Shown here one piece after another: positions 54,263 to 64,000 of a stretch of 64,000 nt of DNA. Position 1 is the first letter of the stretch. Every line of letters begins with the position of its first letter. Both the position numbers and the translations under genes were made by a program. The stretch covers positions 512,501 through 576,500 of the forward strand of contig JAJGOT010000038.1 in NCBI GenBank assembly GCA_022457155.1, in the 5' to 3' direction. The DNA comes from Cladopsammia gracilis. Lineage: Eukaryota > Cnidaria > Anthozoa > Scleractinia > Dendrophylliidae. The notes under the pieces were generated by a model. It was not told the origin of the DNA and ran no database searches. It saw nothing but the letters and a program-made list of their open reading frames with translations.

Positions 54263-56287
54263 ATGCTCGATATATATGCTGAGCGAAGGAAATACATGAA
54301 AACATTTACAAGTATACTAGAATGCAACTTTGTACAGTTTACATCTACATATATTAATAAAGGCTCAAAACTAGAGAAAAGAAAACGACCAGTAATTGTT
54401 AAAACATATCCAAACTATTCATCAAATCCTCAAAATCAACATTATGGGCTTTTTTGTAAATATCAACTACTAAAGTATAAACCTTGGGAGCATACACCAG
54501 ATGATGCCTGGAATAATGCTGAACAGTGTAATGAAACATTCAAAACATGTTGGATGAATTTTCACTGTAGTAACAATGGAAAGGCTGTAGTTCCTGACTG
54601 GGAAATCAAGTTACAAGCCTTAAAGGCATCTATTAAGCTAGAAACCGAAACTTTTACAACAGAAAATGATCAAGAAGAGGAAAAGGAAGAATGGATGTTA
54701 ATGTCTGAGTTGAATATTCAAAACATTACTAATGATGCACAAAGTTCTATCTTAGCTCCTGAGGGATATTGGCACAATGTTACTCAACATTTTGATGAAG
54801 AGCAACTAAATTCTGTAGTATCTTGGTTAGCGAATCAAAAATCTATGAATAATCCTCAGTGGCAAATGCCAACAAGGATAGTAGATATTTCAAGCTTTAG
54901 TACAAACCAAAGATTGGCATACAACGTAGTTTGTGATCAATTTAACAGAAGTGACAAAGAACCTATACTTCTCCTAATTAAAGGTATTGCAGGGTCAGGG
55001 AAAAGCTATCTCATTGACGCCATTGGAAATGTACTCCAAACACAATGCAAGGTGCTAGCGTACATTGGAAAAGCATCTTTTAATGTGAATGGTGTAACAT
55101 TGTATTCATTTCTCAAATTGCCAATTGGCTCAAAAAGACTCACTGAACTAAAAGGAATAGCACTACAACAGCTTCAAAGTAATGTAGAAAATCTTCGGTA
55201 TTTGATAATAGATGAATACTCTTTGGTTGGTGAGGGTTTGCTTGGCTGGATAGATTCTAGATGCCGACAAGCTACAGGCCTGGCAAATAACAGTTTTGGT
55301 GGTCTTTCGGTTATTATGGTGGGTGATATAGCACAGTTACCCCCTGTTGGTGATAAACCACTTTACCATTCAATGCCCAAAACAGATAAGCAGATTCAGG
55401 GCCATCTCATATATCAACAGTTTAAAAAAGTAGTTGCATTGACAGTTAACCACAGAGTTGATGGTAACAGTAGTGAGCAACATCTTTTTAGGGATCTTCT
55501 CAGAGTACGTAATGGTGAATCCACACCAGCTGATTGGCATACATTACTGTCAAGAACTCCACACCATGTATCAAATATCCAGGAATTTGAAATGTCATCA
55601 ATAAGACTATCCTATCTAAAGTCTAGCGTTGCAGAGATAAACATCGCCAAGTTAAAAGCTCTTAATCATCCAATAGCAACTATAAAAGCTCGTCACTCTG
55701 GTGGTGCTCAGAACCTTAGCTCAGATGAAATGGGAGGCCTAGAGCCTGTGATTTACTTAGCAAAAGGAGCAAGAGTAATGCTAACTATGAACATCTGGAC
55801 TGAAGTTGGACTTTGTAATGGAGCCCTAGGGACAGTATTAGATTTTGTTTATCCACATGACCAGACTCCCCCGACGCTATCAATTTGTGTTCTCGTACAG
55901 TTTGACGACGATTATAATGGCCCTACTCTTTCTGCTAGATTTCCAAGATGTGTTCCAATTTGTCCAATAACACAGGTTTCTCAAAACCTAGGTCAAAAAT
56001 GTGAAAGACAGCAATTACCCCTAAAGTTAGCATGGGCAATCGCTATACACAAGAGTGAAGGTTTAACGCTAAAGAAAGCCTGGGTTGATCTTGGTCCTTC
56101 AGAAAAATCTTCAGGAATGACATATGTTGCACTATGTAGAGTTAAGAAACTTGAAGACCTAATGGTAGAACCCATGACCCTGGATAGACTGCAAGCACCC
56201 AAAAAAATGTGCAATTTAAATTACAGACTTAAGGAAGAAGAGCGGCTAGATGGTCTAGCCCAAGATACTTTGCACAGTTTATTGTAG
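54263..56287 (+). CDS. Helitron PIF1-type helicase
   Basis: An unbroken frame of 674 residues. Helicase motifs in order: IKGIAGSGKSYLIDAIG (Walker A), LRYLIIDEYSLVG (Walker B), VIMVGDIAQLPPVGDKPLY (motif III-type), LTVNHRVDG, GARVMLTMNIWTEVGLCNGALGTV, and AWAIAIHKSEGLTLKKAWVDLG (motif V) with TYVALCRVK (VI). This is the SF1B helicase half of Helitron Rep-Hel, which unwinds donor DNA. It is in a different frame from the Rep part upstream because of the small duplication at 54180, so the ancestral protein was probably one chain. The start shown is simply the first Met of the open frame. Confidence 0.85.
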   Translation: MLDIYAERRKYMKTFTSILECNFVQFTSTYINKGSKLEKRKRPVIVKTYPNYSSNPQNQHYGLFCKYQLLKYKPWEHTPDDAWNNAEQCNETFKTCWMNFHCSNNGKAVVPDWEIKLQALKASIKLETETFTTENDQEEEKEEWMLMSELNIQNITNDAQSSILAPEGYWHNVTQHFDEEQLNSVVSWLANQKSMNNPQWQMPTRIVDISSFSTNQRLAYNVVCDQFNRSDKEPILLLIKGIAGSGKSYLIDAIGNVLQTQCKVLAYIGKASFNVNGVTLYSFLKLPIGSKRLTELKGIALQQLQSNVENLRYLIIDEYSLVGEGLLGWIDSRCRQATGLANNSFGGLSVIMVGDIAQLPPVGDKPLYHSMPKTDKQIQGHLIYQQFKKVVALTVNHRVDGNSSEQHLFRDLLRVRNGESTPADWHTLLSRTPHHVSNIQEFEMSSIRLSYLKSSVAEINIAKLKALNHPIATIKARHSGGAQNLSSDEMGGLEPVIYLAKGARVMLTMNIWTEVGLCNGALGTVLDFVYPHDQTPPTLSICVLVQFDDDYNGPTLSARFPRCVPICPITQVSQNLGQKCERQQLPLKLAWAIAIHKSEGLTLKKAWVDLGPSEKSSGMTYVALCRVKKLEDLMVEPMTLDRLQAPKKMCNLNYRLKEEERLDGLAQDTLHSLL

Positions 56288-56500
56288 AATCCTATTGCCC
56301 TAAATATATCAAACATCCAAACCAGATAAAATCACTTTTAACAATTAGAGTTTCATTAACCAGACGTGAGCCTTGATTCAAGATAATGTAAAGGATACAG
56401 ATTATAATTTGAAATAATGGCATAAATTTATTTAAAACTGCTACAATGTACATAACCTTTATTTATAATTTTTTTTTGTTACAGATTCTTTGTGGAAAGA

Positions 56501-57730
56501 ATGTCAAAGCGTAAGCCAGACCTTAACTCAGGTGAGTATTATGATTATAGGGGGGGGGGGGAAAGAACAGTAGATCAGATTGCAAGCAAACTGGTGAATA
56601 GCTACTAAAGACAGACTAGTGATTCGTTGCCAATTTAACAGGTATCTTTTGATTTTTTCCTTAGAATCACTCCGTGGCTTTATACATAATTTGAGCCCTG
56701 TAAAACGCTCAAAGAAAACGGATTGGTTTGAGTTTCATCTGCAAACAAGTCCTTCCAAAGTACAGCGAGTAGTTGGATTCAATATCCCAAGCCACTCAAC
56801 CTTCAATGAACATAACAAATCAAAAACCCCTGTGCTGCTGTCAAATACTAAGAACAATGATTCCAACAAGGACATTATCTTCAACCAACAGTCAATTGTA
56901 AGGTCTGCGCCAGCGTTCGACATTGACTTTGATTATTCTCCAGACATTGCTGCATCTGAATCATCCTCCTCTTCAGTGCAACCTGCTACTATGATCACTC
57001 TGGAACAGGTACCAACTCTAAAGATAAACCAGAAGGTCAACGTCACAGCAACGATTTCATTGGGCAGTGAACAACCTAAGCCGGTTGAAGTGAAATCCAC
57101 GCAAAAGATGACACTCGTCAAAAGGATTGTGTGTTAGAAGATGAGACAGGTACAGCTGAAATTCACATTTGGGATGAGCTCATCAACAACGTGAAAAATG
57201 GGACAACATATGAATTCCAAAACCTGAACGTCAAGCACTTCAAAGGAAGCACCCACTTAGCAACGACACCATCAACTACCTTCAAGGAAGCCACCAAACA
57301 ACTTAAGTCTGTGCAAGGACCTACACTACTGGAAAACCCAGAAAAAGAAGTTAAAGTCGAGATATTCAAGTTTATAAACAACCTAAGCATATTCGTTGCT
57401 TGTCAAGCTTGTAAGAAGAAGATAACAGAGAGTGCCCATCAGAAGTACATAAAATGCAGGAACTGTGGAGTAAGGCAGCGTCAAACCGAGTGCAAGAGAG
57501 ATGCATCTGTGCAAGTTAAAGTAGAAATAGCTGGAAAGGAAATATGGCTGACAGCGTTCACAAAAGAAATTGAAAGTCTTCTCGCTCTGTCTCCAGAGGT
57601 TTCCCTTATGAGTGACTCAGAATCTATTGAAGCCCAGCTTATGGACCTCACGGATATCCACTTCACCTATAATGTGAACACAAAAACCATAACCCAGGTG
57701 ACATCTGTTTCAAATGGACTGGCGCAATGA
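56501..57730 (+). pseudogene. RPA1-like OB-fold protein of Helitron
   Basis: Exon 1 (ATG 56501, MSKRKPDLNS) is followed by an intron at about 56532-56665 and exon 2. An N-terminal OB-like segment starts KTDWFEFHLQTS; a linker rich in Ser leads to a second OB fold, VLEDETGTAEIHIWDEL. A zinc ribbon, CQACKKKI...YIKCRNCGVRQ, sits in a third. This is the domain plan of the large subunit of replication protein A, which binds single-stranded DNA. A shift at about 57110 breaks the frame. RPA-like genes are known passengers of Helitrons and Helentrons, where they may protect the displaced strand. Confidence 0.75.
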
Positions 57731-57789
57731 CACTATGGAACGATTGATTAATGGGCCATCTTAACATCAAACTACTTACTATGTAAACT

Positions 57790-58290
57790 ACGTTCAAAGT
57801 TGCGTTCTAAAATCATGTTAAAACACGAACATGAAACATTTTAAAAAACAAAGAAATCATGTGAGATATGCATTTGTAATCTCTGTTACAAGTTCAGTTC
57901 TTAAAGACATTTCAAAAAAACAAAGATTTCCATTTGGAATCTACTTTTAATTACAAGTTTCGTTTTTAAAAACATTCCAAAAAACAAGCATGTCAGATTT
58001 GCATTTGTAATCTACGTTACAAGTTGTGTTATTAAAGACATTTGACACATTTGAATTCATGCTCATTTCTATCGACAATGCTACAATTTCAGCTTTGTCT
58101 CGACTAATGCAAAGGCCACAGATATTTCAGCTCTAATCTACCTTTTAAGGTAAAAGTTAAAGTTTAGTTCTTACGGACACTCTAAACAACAAAGAACAGC
58201 ATGTGAGTTTTGCAATGCTTTTTTGAACAATCATTCAATTTGAAAAAAAATGTTTTGTAGTCTGGTTACTTCTTAATTTTCATTAGGTAC
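57790..58290. repeat. Helitron 3' subterminal tandem repeats
   Basis: Four or more diverged units of about 80-90 bases with TTTGTAATCTACGTTACAAG and TTAAAGACATTT marks, non-coding, before the ACTCGTTGGC end. Confidence 0.65.
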
Positions 58291-58344
58291 GCAACTGTCA
58301 CAGTTTTTACTCGTTGGCACTCTAGCGCCAGCTATTTCTAGTTA

Positions 58345-58880
58345 TAATTATTATTACCTTTTTGATAGGTCATGGAACAAGAAAACAGAATAATGTTCGT
58401 CCAATGACCACTGTGCTATCTTTTAAACTTATGTTTAAAAATTAAAAAGTTTTATACACAATGTTTATTATTTGAAATGTTTATTATAATAAACCCCTTC
58501 TTGGCTTGCTGGTATATTGAAGGATAAGCCCCTTGGTTTAACTTTCATACTTGGGTATTATCCTCCAATATACCAGCTACTCTGAGAAGAATAACTGTTT
58601 TTTATTAGAATAATTGCTTAGGTGAAATCATAGCAACTATTGATTTTATTCATTTTATTTGATGCTTACTAAAATATCATCAAGAAATCACACAAACTAG
58701 TGTCAATACATGACCAACCAGAGTGCATGCATCTCCATAATCACCTGAACAGTTATACTAATATGACATAAGGCCTTGGCCAATTAAATACAGAAACTAG
58801 AATAAAAGTTTAACTACCATTTTGATTTTCTTCCGGCACACAGCACACTTTTTTCTCTCATGCTTTAACCTTGTGGCGCA
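58345..58880. repeat. duplicated gene end, copy Y (right part)
   Basis: Starts with the last-exon acceptor sequence gataggtcatggaacaag, then lacks about 180 bases present in copy X (rest of the exon and stop region), and continues collinear with 39240-39720 into the RING exon. The deletion joins at a short CCAATGA-type match. Confidence 0.75.
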
Positions 58881-60090
58881 TTCGAAGCAGTACACTTGAT
58901 GGCCCGTCTCTCCGTGTAAAAAACAGGCATTTCTGGGTCTTGTAAGGCATATCACACACGGGTCCACGGGTCCATGATTGAGTTCTAATTGAAACACAAA
59001 AAAATGAGAAAAGTCAGCCAAATTCCAAGAGAAATTTGTAATTCAGCTTCAATGTTAAACCTTACCTTCTCCTCCCCTTTCCATCACCACCTCCTCCTCA
59101 TCATCATCATCATCATCGTCATCCTCTTCATCATCTTCTTCGTCATCCTCATACTCTTCCTCTTCATCAATCTCAAACTCCTCTACTTGCTCCACCTGCT
59201 CCTATCCCTGGTCCTCCTCTATCCACTGCACCATTCCTCCGCCTTCCTTTTCCTCCTCCTCCACTTCCTCCTCCTCTTCGTCCTGTCTTTGTCTTTGGCT
59301 GTTTATATTATTTACTTCTGAAAATGTAAAATGCCAGTAAGTTATGAACAAGGAAAGAAAAGTGCGACAAAATTATTTTGAAATAATTGCTTAAAATCTG
59401 AACCTTCAGGGGCGGATCCAGGATTTTTCTTGGGGCGGGGCACCTCTAAGGAATGACGTAACCACATCTTTTTTTCTTTTCTTTGCAGAATACCAGTTAC
59501 ATTAGAAAGATGCAGGTCATCTCAGGAGGGGGGGTGCGCACCCTCTGCACCCCCTAGATCCGCCCATGACTTTATTATAAAACATTATGACACTGACACA
59601 CTGACAGTTAGTTGCTAACTCACCATCTAGAAAGAACAGATCATCCTCAGAGTCTGTTGTTATTTCAGTCTCTGCTGAATGGTAGCCACACCATTCTTCA
59701 CCGGGGTCTGATTGTTCTCCCTCTTGTTCAGGGCCACAAATGAAGCCTAAGCCCCATGTTAGTTGCGGAGCATTTTCTAATTAAAAATATGTATCTATTT
59801 AATAAATACTTGCATTTTTTTATTTTTTGAAACTAAGATCAATCTTCACATTGCAAAGTTATATATTTCTTAGTTACCTGTTGATTCTCTTTTTCTTTTA
59901 ACTCCTGTGATTGAATTGAGAAATAATTTAATAAATTTTTAATAAAATCTTATCAATTACCTTGTCAAATCTTAAACTTTTTTTTCATTTTTATCACTGC
60001 CATTTAGATAGGTTTAGGAGTAAGAATTTACCTTGGTTAACTCTAGAGCATCCTGGAACAGGAACTAATTCACTAGTGAAATAAATAAGT
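58797..60090 (-). CDS. MDM2-like RING gene (3' exons)
   Basis: The last exon (about 59000-58797) encodes DPCVICLTRPRNACFLHG, GHQVYCFECATRL and CAVCRKKIKMVVKLLF. Spacing and wording are very close to the C-terminal RING of MDM2/MDM4, a C2H2C4-type E3 ligase. Upstream exons on minus: an acidic Asp/Glu-run exon (about 59330-59065, with TAG near 59204), an exon with LGFICGPEQEGEQSDPG (about 59778-59626), a 27-base exon encoding KRKRES (about 59915-59885) and a short one near 60070-60030. Acidic and RING order also fits MDM2. The gene lies tail-to-tail with the RAG1-like gene end. Whether it belongs to a transposable unit is unclear. Confidence 0.55.
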
Positions 60091-60249
60091 AAAAAAAATG
60101 TAAATACGAGTTTTGGGCAATTCCAGAAGCTAAATCTAAGAGGAGAGGAAGGTCTGGACTGGCTTTTTTACTTGTGAACTTTGGTGCAGACAGTGAAAAG
60201 CAGTAGTACATCAGCACTGAGGGTTATATGCAGACTTAAGTTCTAAATT

Positions 60250-60582
60250 TTTGTTAGCACCCATGATAAATAGAGTGACTGAACACGAGTTGAGGTATAT
60301 TTTGTAGTCCATCACCATACTACAATATAATATAATACTTATAATACTACAATACTTTTTGCTGTCGTGTATTATCCGTAAGCTGAAAATGTTTGCTACT
60401 AATGTCGAGAATAAATTTAGCTCATTGTTAAAATCTCATGCGAAGGAACACATGCACGCAGCTCAACATGGCGGCTATAACCACACGCCTTTAATAGAAT
60501 ACCGCTGACCAAAGATAGTGGGCCCAATTGCACAGGTAGCCCACTGCTAAATAACGATATAATTACATCATGATATATAACA
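60250..60582 (-). repeat. Gypsy 3' LTR with polypurine tract
   Basis: On minus, the purine tract AGAGGGGAGG (60592-60583) is directly followed by TGTTATATATCATGATG, a normal LTR start. The far end is not defined; about 300 bases are assumed. Confidence 0.5.
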
Positions 60583-60648
60583 CCTCCCCTCTAAGCTGAT
60601 TGGGGTAGGAACAATAACAATAAAGTCAGTAACATTGTCAACAAGAGT

Positions 60649-62289
60649 TTAAATGTTCAGAGGAGGCTTGGGCACCCGACTAGATCTGCGTGGAACTGGA
60701 ATAGGCTTATGGGCTGGAGCTGGAGTAGTTGTCTCAGTAGAACTGGAATCTTCAGCTGGCCTCGGATCTGGAACTACTTCTGTAGCCGGAGAAGGGTTAG
60801 GCGCTAGAGTTGGTAACTGCTCGTCGACTGATTCAATTACTGATGGGTGTGGCACTCCTATCTCTGGACCACAGAGAGCAGACTGCCGATCTTGACTGTC
60901 AACTGCTGCACCTTGACCTAAGAGCTGGTCTACGTGGCGACGCCAGGTGAGATTCGCATCTCTCAACCGAACTAGGTATGAATAAGGTGCTGTCCTGTCC
61001 ATGATAGTCGCTGGTTGCCACTTTTCACGTGACCTGTAGTCGCTAGCTAGGACTGAGTCACCGACCTTGAATTCTCTCAGTTTAGAGTGATGATCATGGT
61101 GATGTTTCATTTCTGACTGCTAGCCTTCTACTCTGCTGGCTATATCTGGTTTCATGATAGAAAGTCTGGTTCTGACTTCTCTGCCAAGGAACAGTTTGGC
61201 GGGACTGGTTCCTGTTGTGACGTGAGGTGTGCTACGGTAGGTGAATAGGAAATTAGATATCTTGCTACCCAGGTCTGGCTGAGTCTTTGATGTTTCCAGG
61301 AAGCGCTTAAAAGACTGTTTAAACTTCTCAGCCTGACCATTAGAAGATTGGTGGTAAGGAGATACAAGCACGGGGTGTGCTCCATTCTGCTTCAGGAAAA
61401 CCTCATAGTCTGTCGACTGGAATGGTGGACCACGGTCGCTCATGACCTGTTCAGGAATGCCGTATCTTGAGAAGACACCGCGCAAGGCAGATACTGTAGC
61501 GTTTGCATTAGTCGTTCTCATTGGACCAAATACTTCTGGCCACTTAGAATTGGCGTCGACCACGATGAGGAAATGCTGATTGTTGTAGGTAGCGAAGTGT
61601 ACGTGTATACGCTGCCAGGTTCTGGAGGGCCAGATCCACGGTCGTAATGGCGCACTAGGTGGGTTGGTTTGGACCCGATTGTAATCATCACATGAACGAG
61701 CCATCTCCGATATATCGTCGTCAAGGTTCGGCCACCAGAAGTGACCACGAGCCATGGCCTTCATTCTTGATACTCCTGGGTGTGCCCAATGCAACTCATC
61801 TAAAACTCGTTGCCTCAGGGTTGTGGGAATGATGACACGAAATCCCCACATGAGACATCCTTGCTCAACGGAAAGCTCATACTTGCGACTGAAGTAAGGC
61901 TTCAATTCTGGATCCTCACATTGTGACATGCGCCACCCCTCCTGCGTGAGGTGAAGGGCTTTGGACAGCGTCTTGTCATGTGCCGTCTCCGTGGCGATGC
62001 GCTGTGCTGAAACCGGAAGCCTCTCAATGGCTTGTGCTGCTACCTTGTAAATGTGCTCTTCGACACTTGCATCCTTGCGGTACCCTAGGGGTAGTCGTGA
62101 CAGAGCATCGGCATTGGCAATAGCAGATGAGGAACGGTACTCTATCTTGTATTGGTAAGATGACAGGAGTAGGGACCAGCGTTGGAGCCTGGCTGCTGCG
62201 AGTACTGGTGTCGCTAAATCTGGAGCAAAAATCCTGAGCAAGGGACGATGGTCAGTATACAGAATGAATTCCCTCGCATAGACGTACAT
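60649..62289 (-). pseudogene. Gypsy RNase H end and integrase
   Basis: The upstream frame (62289-61120) begins in RNase H (REFILYTDHRPLLRI) and continues into integrase: zinc region LHWAHPGVSRMKAM...ARSCDDYN, catalytic core HVHFATYNNQHFLIVVDANSKWPE, SDRGPPFQS and SSNGQAEKFKQSF. Two losses are visible. The first catalytic Asp of the DD35E core is His (HVHF for the usual HVDF). The last zinc Cys is Tyr (CDDY for CxxC). A stop near 61117 separates the C-terminal part (61110-60649), which has the KVGDSVLASDY and ATIMDRTAPYSYLVRL pattern seen near the end of Gypsy integrases. Confidence 0.85.
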
Positions 62290-62318
62290 CTAGAACTTAG
62301 TCACTCCAAATATTATTG

Positions 62319-63070
62319 CTAGACCTTCCTTTTCAATCTGCTGTAGTTACGCTCTGCTTGACTTAAAGATCTGGATGCATATGCTATTGGCTTCTCTGTG
62401 CCATCAGCTAGCCTATGAGAGATGACAGCTCCAATGCCGTATGGGCTGGCATCACATTCCAAAACTAGGGGTAGGTCAGGATTGTAGTGAACCAGGACCT
62501 TGTCTGAAGTTAGAGAGCTCATAGCTTGTTGAAATGCATGTTCACATTCCTTGGACCAATGAAATGTCTGTCCCTTTTGCAGGAGTTCGTTTAAAGGGTG
62601 CAGGATGGAGCTTAGGTTTGGGATCCATTTGCCATGGTAATTGACCATACCCAAAAAGGACCTTAGTTGAGAGACATTCTCGGGTCTGGGAGTGTACTTC
62701 AGTGCTTCAACCTTATCTGCAGTGGGTGCGATTCCCTCTTGCGAGATAACACATCCCATGTAAACAACTGATTTCTCCATGAATTTGCATTTCTCAAGTT
62801 TGAGCCGCAAACCATACTCCTTGAGCCGCTGGAGAACCTTCTCGAGATTCTGAAGATCTTCAGTGTCATTGGATCCTGTTACCAATATGTCATCTTGGAT
62901 ACTGGCAACATGGCCTAGACCTTGGAGAATAGTGTCAATTGTTTTCTGGAACAGGGCGGGGCTAGACGCGATTCCAAATGGAAGCCTCTTGTAACGATAA
63001 AGGTCTCTGTGGGTGTTAATCGTAACGTAGGGGAGACTTTCCTCGTCAATCAAGAGTTGTTGGTATGCAT
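62319..63070 (-). pseudogene. Gypsy reverse transcriptase
   Basis: NAYQQLLIDEESLPYVTINTH is followed by RYKRLPFGIASSPALFQ (motif B), VASIQDDILVTG at the catalytic site and VYMGCVIS. RNase H then starts with LVLECDASPYGIGA. The YxDD box reads IQDD, lacking the usual Tyr. The segment with the first catalytic Asp (usually DL-HAY) is missing just before NAYQQ, at a deletion joint near 63075. Confidence 0.8.
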
Positions 63071-63078
63071 TCTTTCAT

Positions 63079-63723
63079 TCACGTGGTGCCATCAGACTTG
63101 GGAATGTGGACCATGGGCGTCGCCCACTCACTGAACTCTACCTTCTCTACGATGCCTTGCCGCTCAAGGCGATCATACTCTTCGTTAACTGCTTCGAGCA
63201 GCGAGTAGGGGACTGGACGGGCTTTGCAAAATTTGGGAGTTGACCCTTCCTTCATTTCCAGCTTGGCTGTGACACCCTTGATTGTGCCCAACTCCGACGG
63301 GAAAAGCTCTGAATGGGCACCAATTATCGTGCGAAGTTTCTCGTGGTGAGAGAGTTCAGAACTTGCTTGTTTGTCACCTGTCTTACCACAGATTAAACAG
63401 GTTTCCTGATCCTCTGATTTACCGGGTTTCTTGACTTTCCGCTTGTTGAACCTTCGCCCTTGTTTGCCTGTGACTTTGTTTACAGGTTGGCCGAATCCTG
63501 AGGGATTGTTGGCGGAGAGCTCGCGTACATCCTTCTCTGCCGTCTCGATGCTCAACGCAAGTTTGAGGGCTTGCTCAAAACTGTAGTCGGCTGTTAGGAG
63601 CTTCCGTTTCGTTTGTTCACTGTGAATTACGCAGACAAACCTGTCGCGTAGTGCCTCATCGAGGTGTCCTCCAAAGTTGCATGTGGCTGCCAAGTGCTTG
63701 AGATTGGCTACGAATGCAGACAC
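63079..63723 (-). pseudogene. Gypsy gag-RT fusion by internal deletion
   Basis: The gag C-terminal part (FVANLKHLAATCNFGGHLDE) runs into a zinc knuckle that is cut after CLICGKTGD. The frame then enters directly the start of RT (LGTIKGVTAKLEMKEG, RPVPYSLLEAVNEEYDRL). The remainder of the knuckle and the whole aspartic protease are deleted, near 63375, without breaking the frame. The more N-terminal gag (63757 to the edge) has LGQYFDANGVP and LISVIGAKAYDVL, separated by a stop. Confidence 0.8.
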
Positions 63724-64000
63724 GGCAGCAGGTATGAAATCTGTATCGCTCGGCGATTACAAGCCTTTTTGGAGCAAAGTGTGACTTAGGATCGTTGAGA
63801 GTTCCGTGTACAACTTGGCTGAAGGAGATTCGGGTGAGCAGAGGTCGGAGAGAACATCATAGGCCTTTGCACCTATCACTGAAATCAAAATCGCCCGACG
63901 TTTGTGTGACGTTTCGGAGTCGACTGGCACCCCGTTGGCGTCAAAATACTGCCCCAAACGCTCGAGATAGCGCTCTATATTTCCAGTAGTGGTGTGAAAC

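Larger units (their letters stand above)
44889..58340 (+). mobile_element. Helitron-like element, about 13 kb, nested hosts
   Basis: Bounded on the left by a (ATT)n tract and GCCAACGAGT, on the right by ACTCGTTGGC followed by a small hairpin and CTAG, a plausible Helitron 3' end. In order on plus: subterminal repeats, USP-like peptidase, basic repeat protein, [Crypton], DUF6570-like and HUH Rep [split by hAT], PIF1 helicase, RPA-like protein, subterminal repeats. This gene set fits the Helentron/Helitron2 group. Exact ends are uncertain; the right flank resumes the duplicated gene end (copy Y). Confidence 0.7.
60593..64000 (-). mobile_element. Ty3/Gypsy retrotransposon, decayed, runs off edge
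   Basis: Gag, RT, RNase H and integrase pieces follow in order on the minus strand from the right edge. At least two internal deletions, several frame breaks and changed catalytic residues show it is dead. The 5' LTR lies beyond 64000. Confidence 0.9.

Noticed and set aside
44889..58318. DNA transposon defined by GCCAACGAGT inverted ends
   Set aside because: The ten-base inverted match is real, but the gene content (HUH Rep, PIF1, RPA) is that of a Helitron. Used only as an approximate boundary.
58989..59321. Hydrophobic Leu/Ile-rich protein on the plus strand
   Set aside because: It is the antisense of the Asp/Glu-run exon of the RING gene.

Overview
The window looks like nuclear DNA from an animal, most likely an anthozoan cnidarian (stony coral or sea anemone). 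This is inferred from AT-rich sequence, spliced genes with GT-AG introns, a tRNA-derived SINE, Penelope-like elements with GIY-YIG domains and hammerhead ribozymes, and DIRS, Crypton, Helitron, Harbinger, hAT and Ty3/Gypsy copies packed together. No ordinary housekeeping gene was recognised. Almost everything is a mobile element, a decayed gene or a repeat.

Region 1 (1-19 kb). Two diverged, inactivated copies of a spliced gene encode a superfamily 3 (SF3) helicase of papillomavirus-E1/polyomavirus-LT type (0.38-3.76 kb and 12.75-16.04 kb, both minus). Each has a long charged C-terminal half ending in a PIP-box-like peptide. Facing the second copy are a gene joining a C2H2 finger, a tyrosine recombinase with a full catalytic set and a Myb-like domain (9.16-12.06 kb), and a cyclin-box exon (12.2-12.6 kb). 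On the 5' side of each helicase copy lies a long foldback repeat, and 8.30-8.91 kb carries a dense array of GGAAC(4-5 nt)GTTCC palindromes. Together these may be parts of a large, undescribed recombinase-type element. That link is inference.

Region 2 (19-32 kb). Penelope-like fragments and palindromes contain at least five hammerhead ribozymes that fold well on paper. A segment holding Harbinger transposase, a MITE and a LINE tail is present twice. There is a 33-bp minisatellite, a RING-finger gene and a 5'-truncated LINE.

Region 3 (33.6-60.1 kb). A gene of at least ten exons with near-perfect splice junctions (33.66-39.19 kb) has the layout of a RAG1/Transib-type DDE recombinase core. Its last exon, 3' flank and a tail-to-tail MDM2-like RING gene are duplicated. 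The two parts of the second copy are separated by a well-preserved DIRS retrotransposon (39.92-44.83 kb) and a large Helitron-like element (about 44.89-58.34 kb). The Helitron encodes a USP-type peptidase, a basic repeat protein, a HUH Rep, a PIF1 helicase and an RPA-like protein, and was itself hit by a Crypton and a hAT element.

Region 4 (60.2-64 kb). A Ty3/Gypsy retrotransposon on the minus strand has internal deletions and lost catalytic residues, and runs off the right edge.
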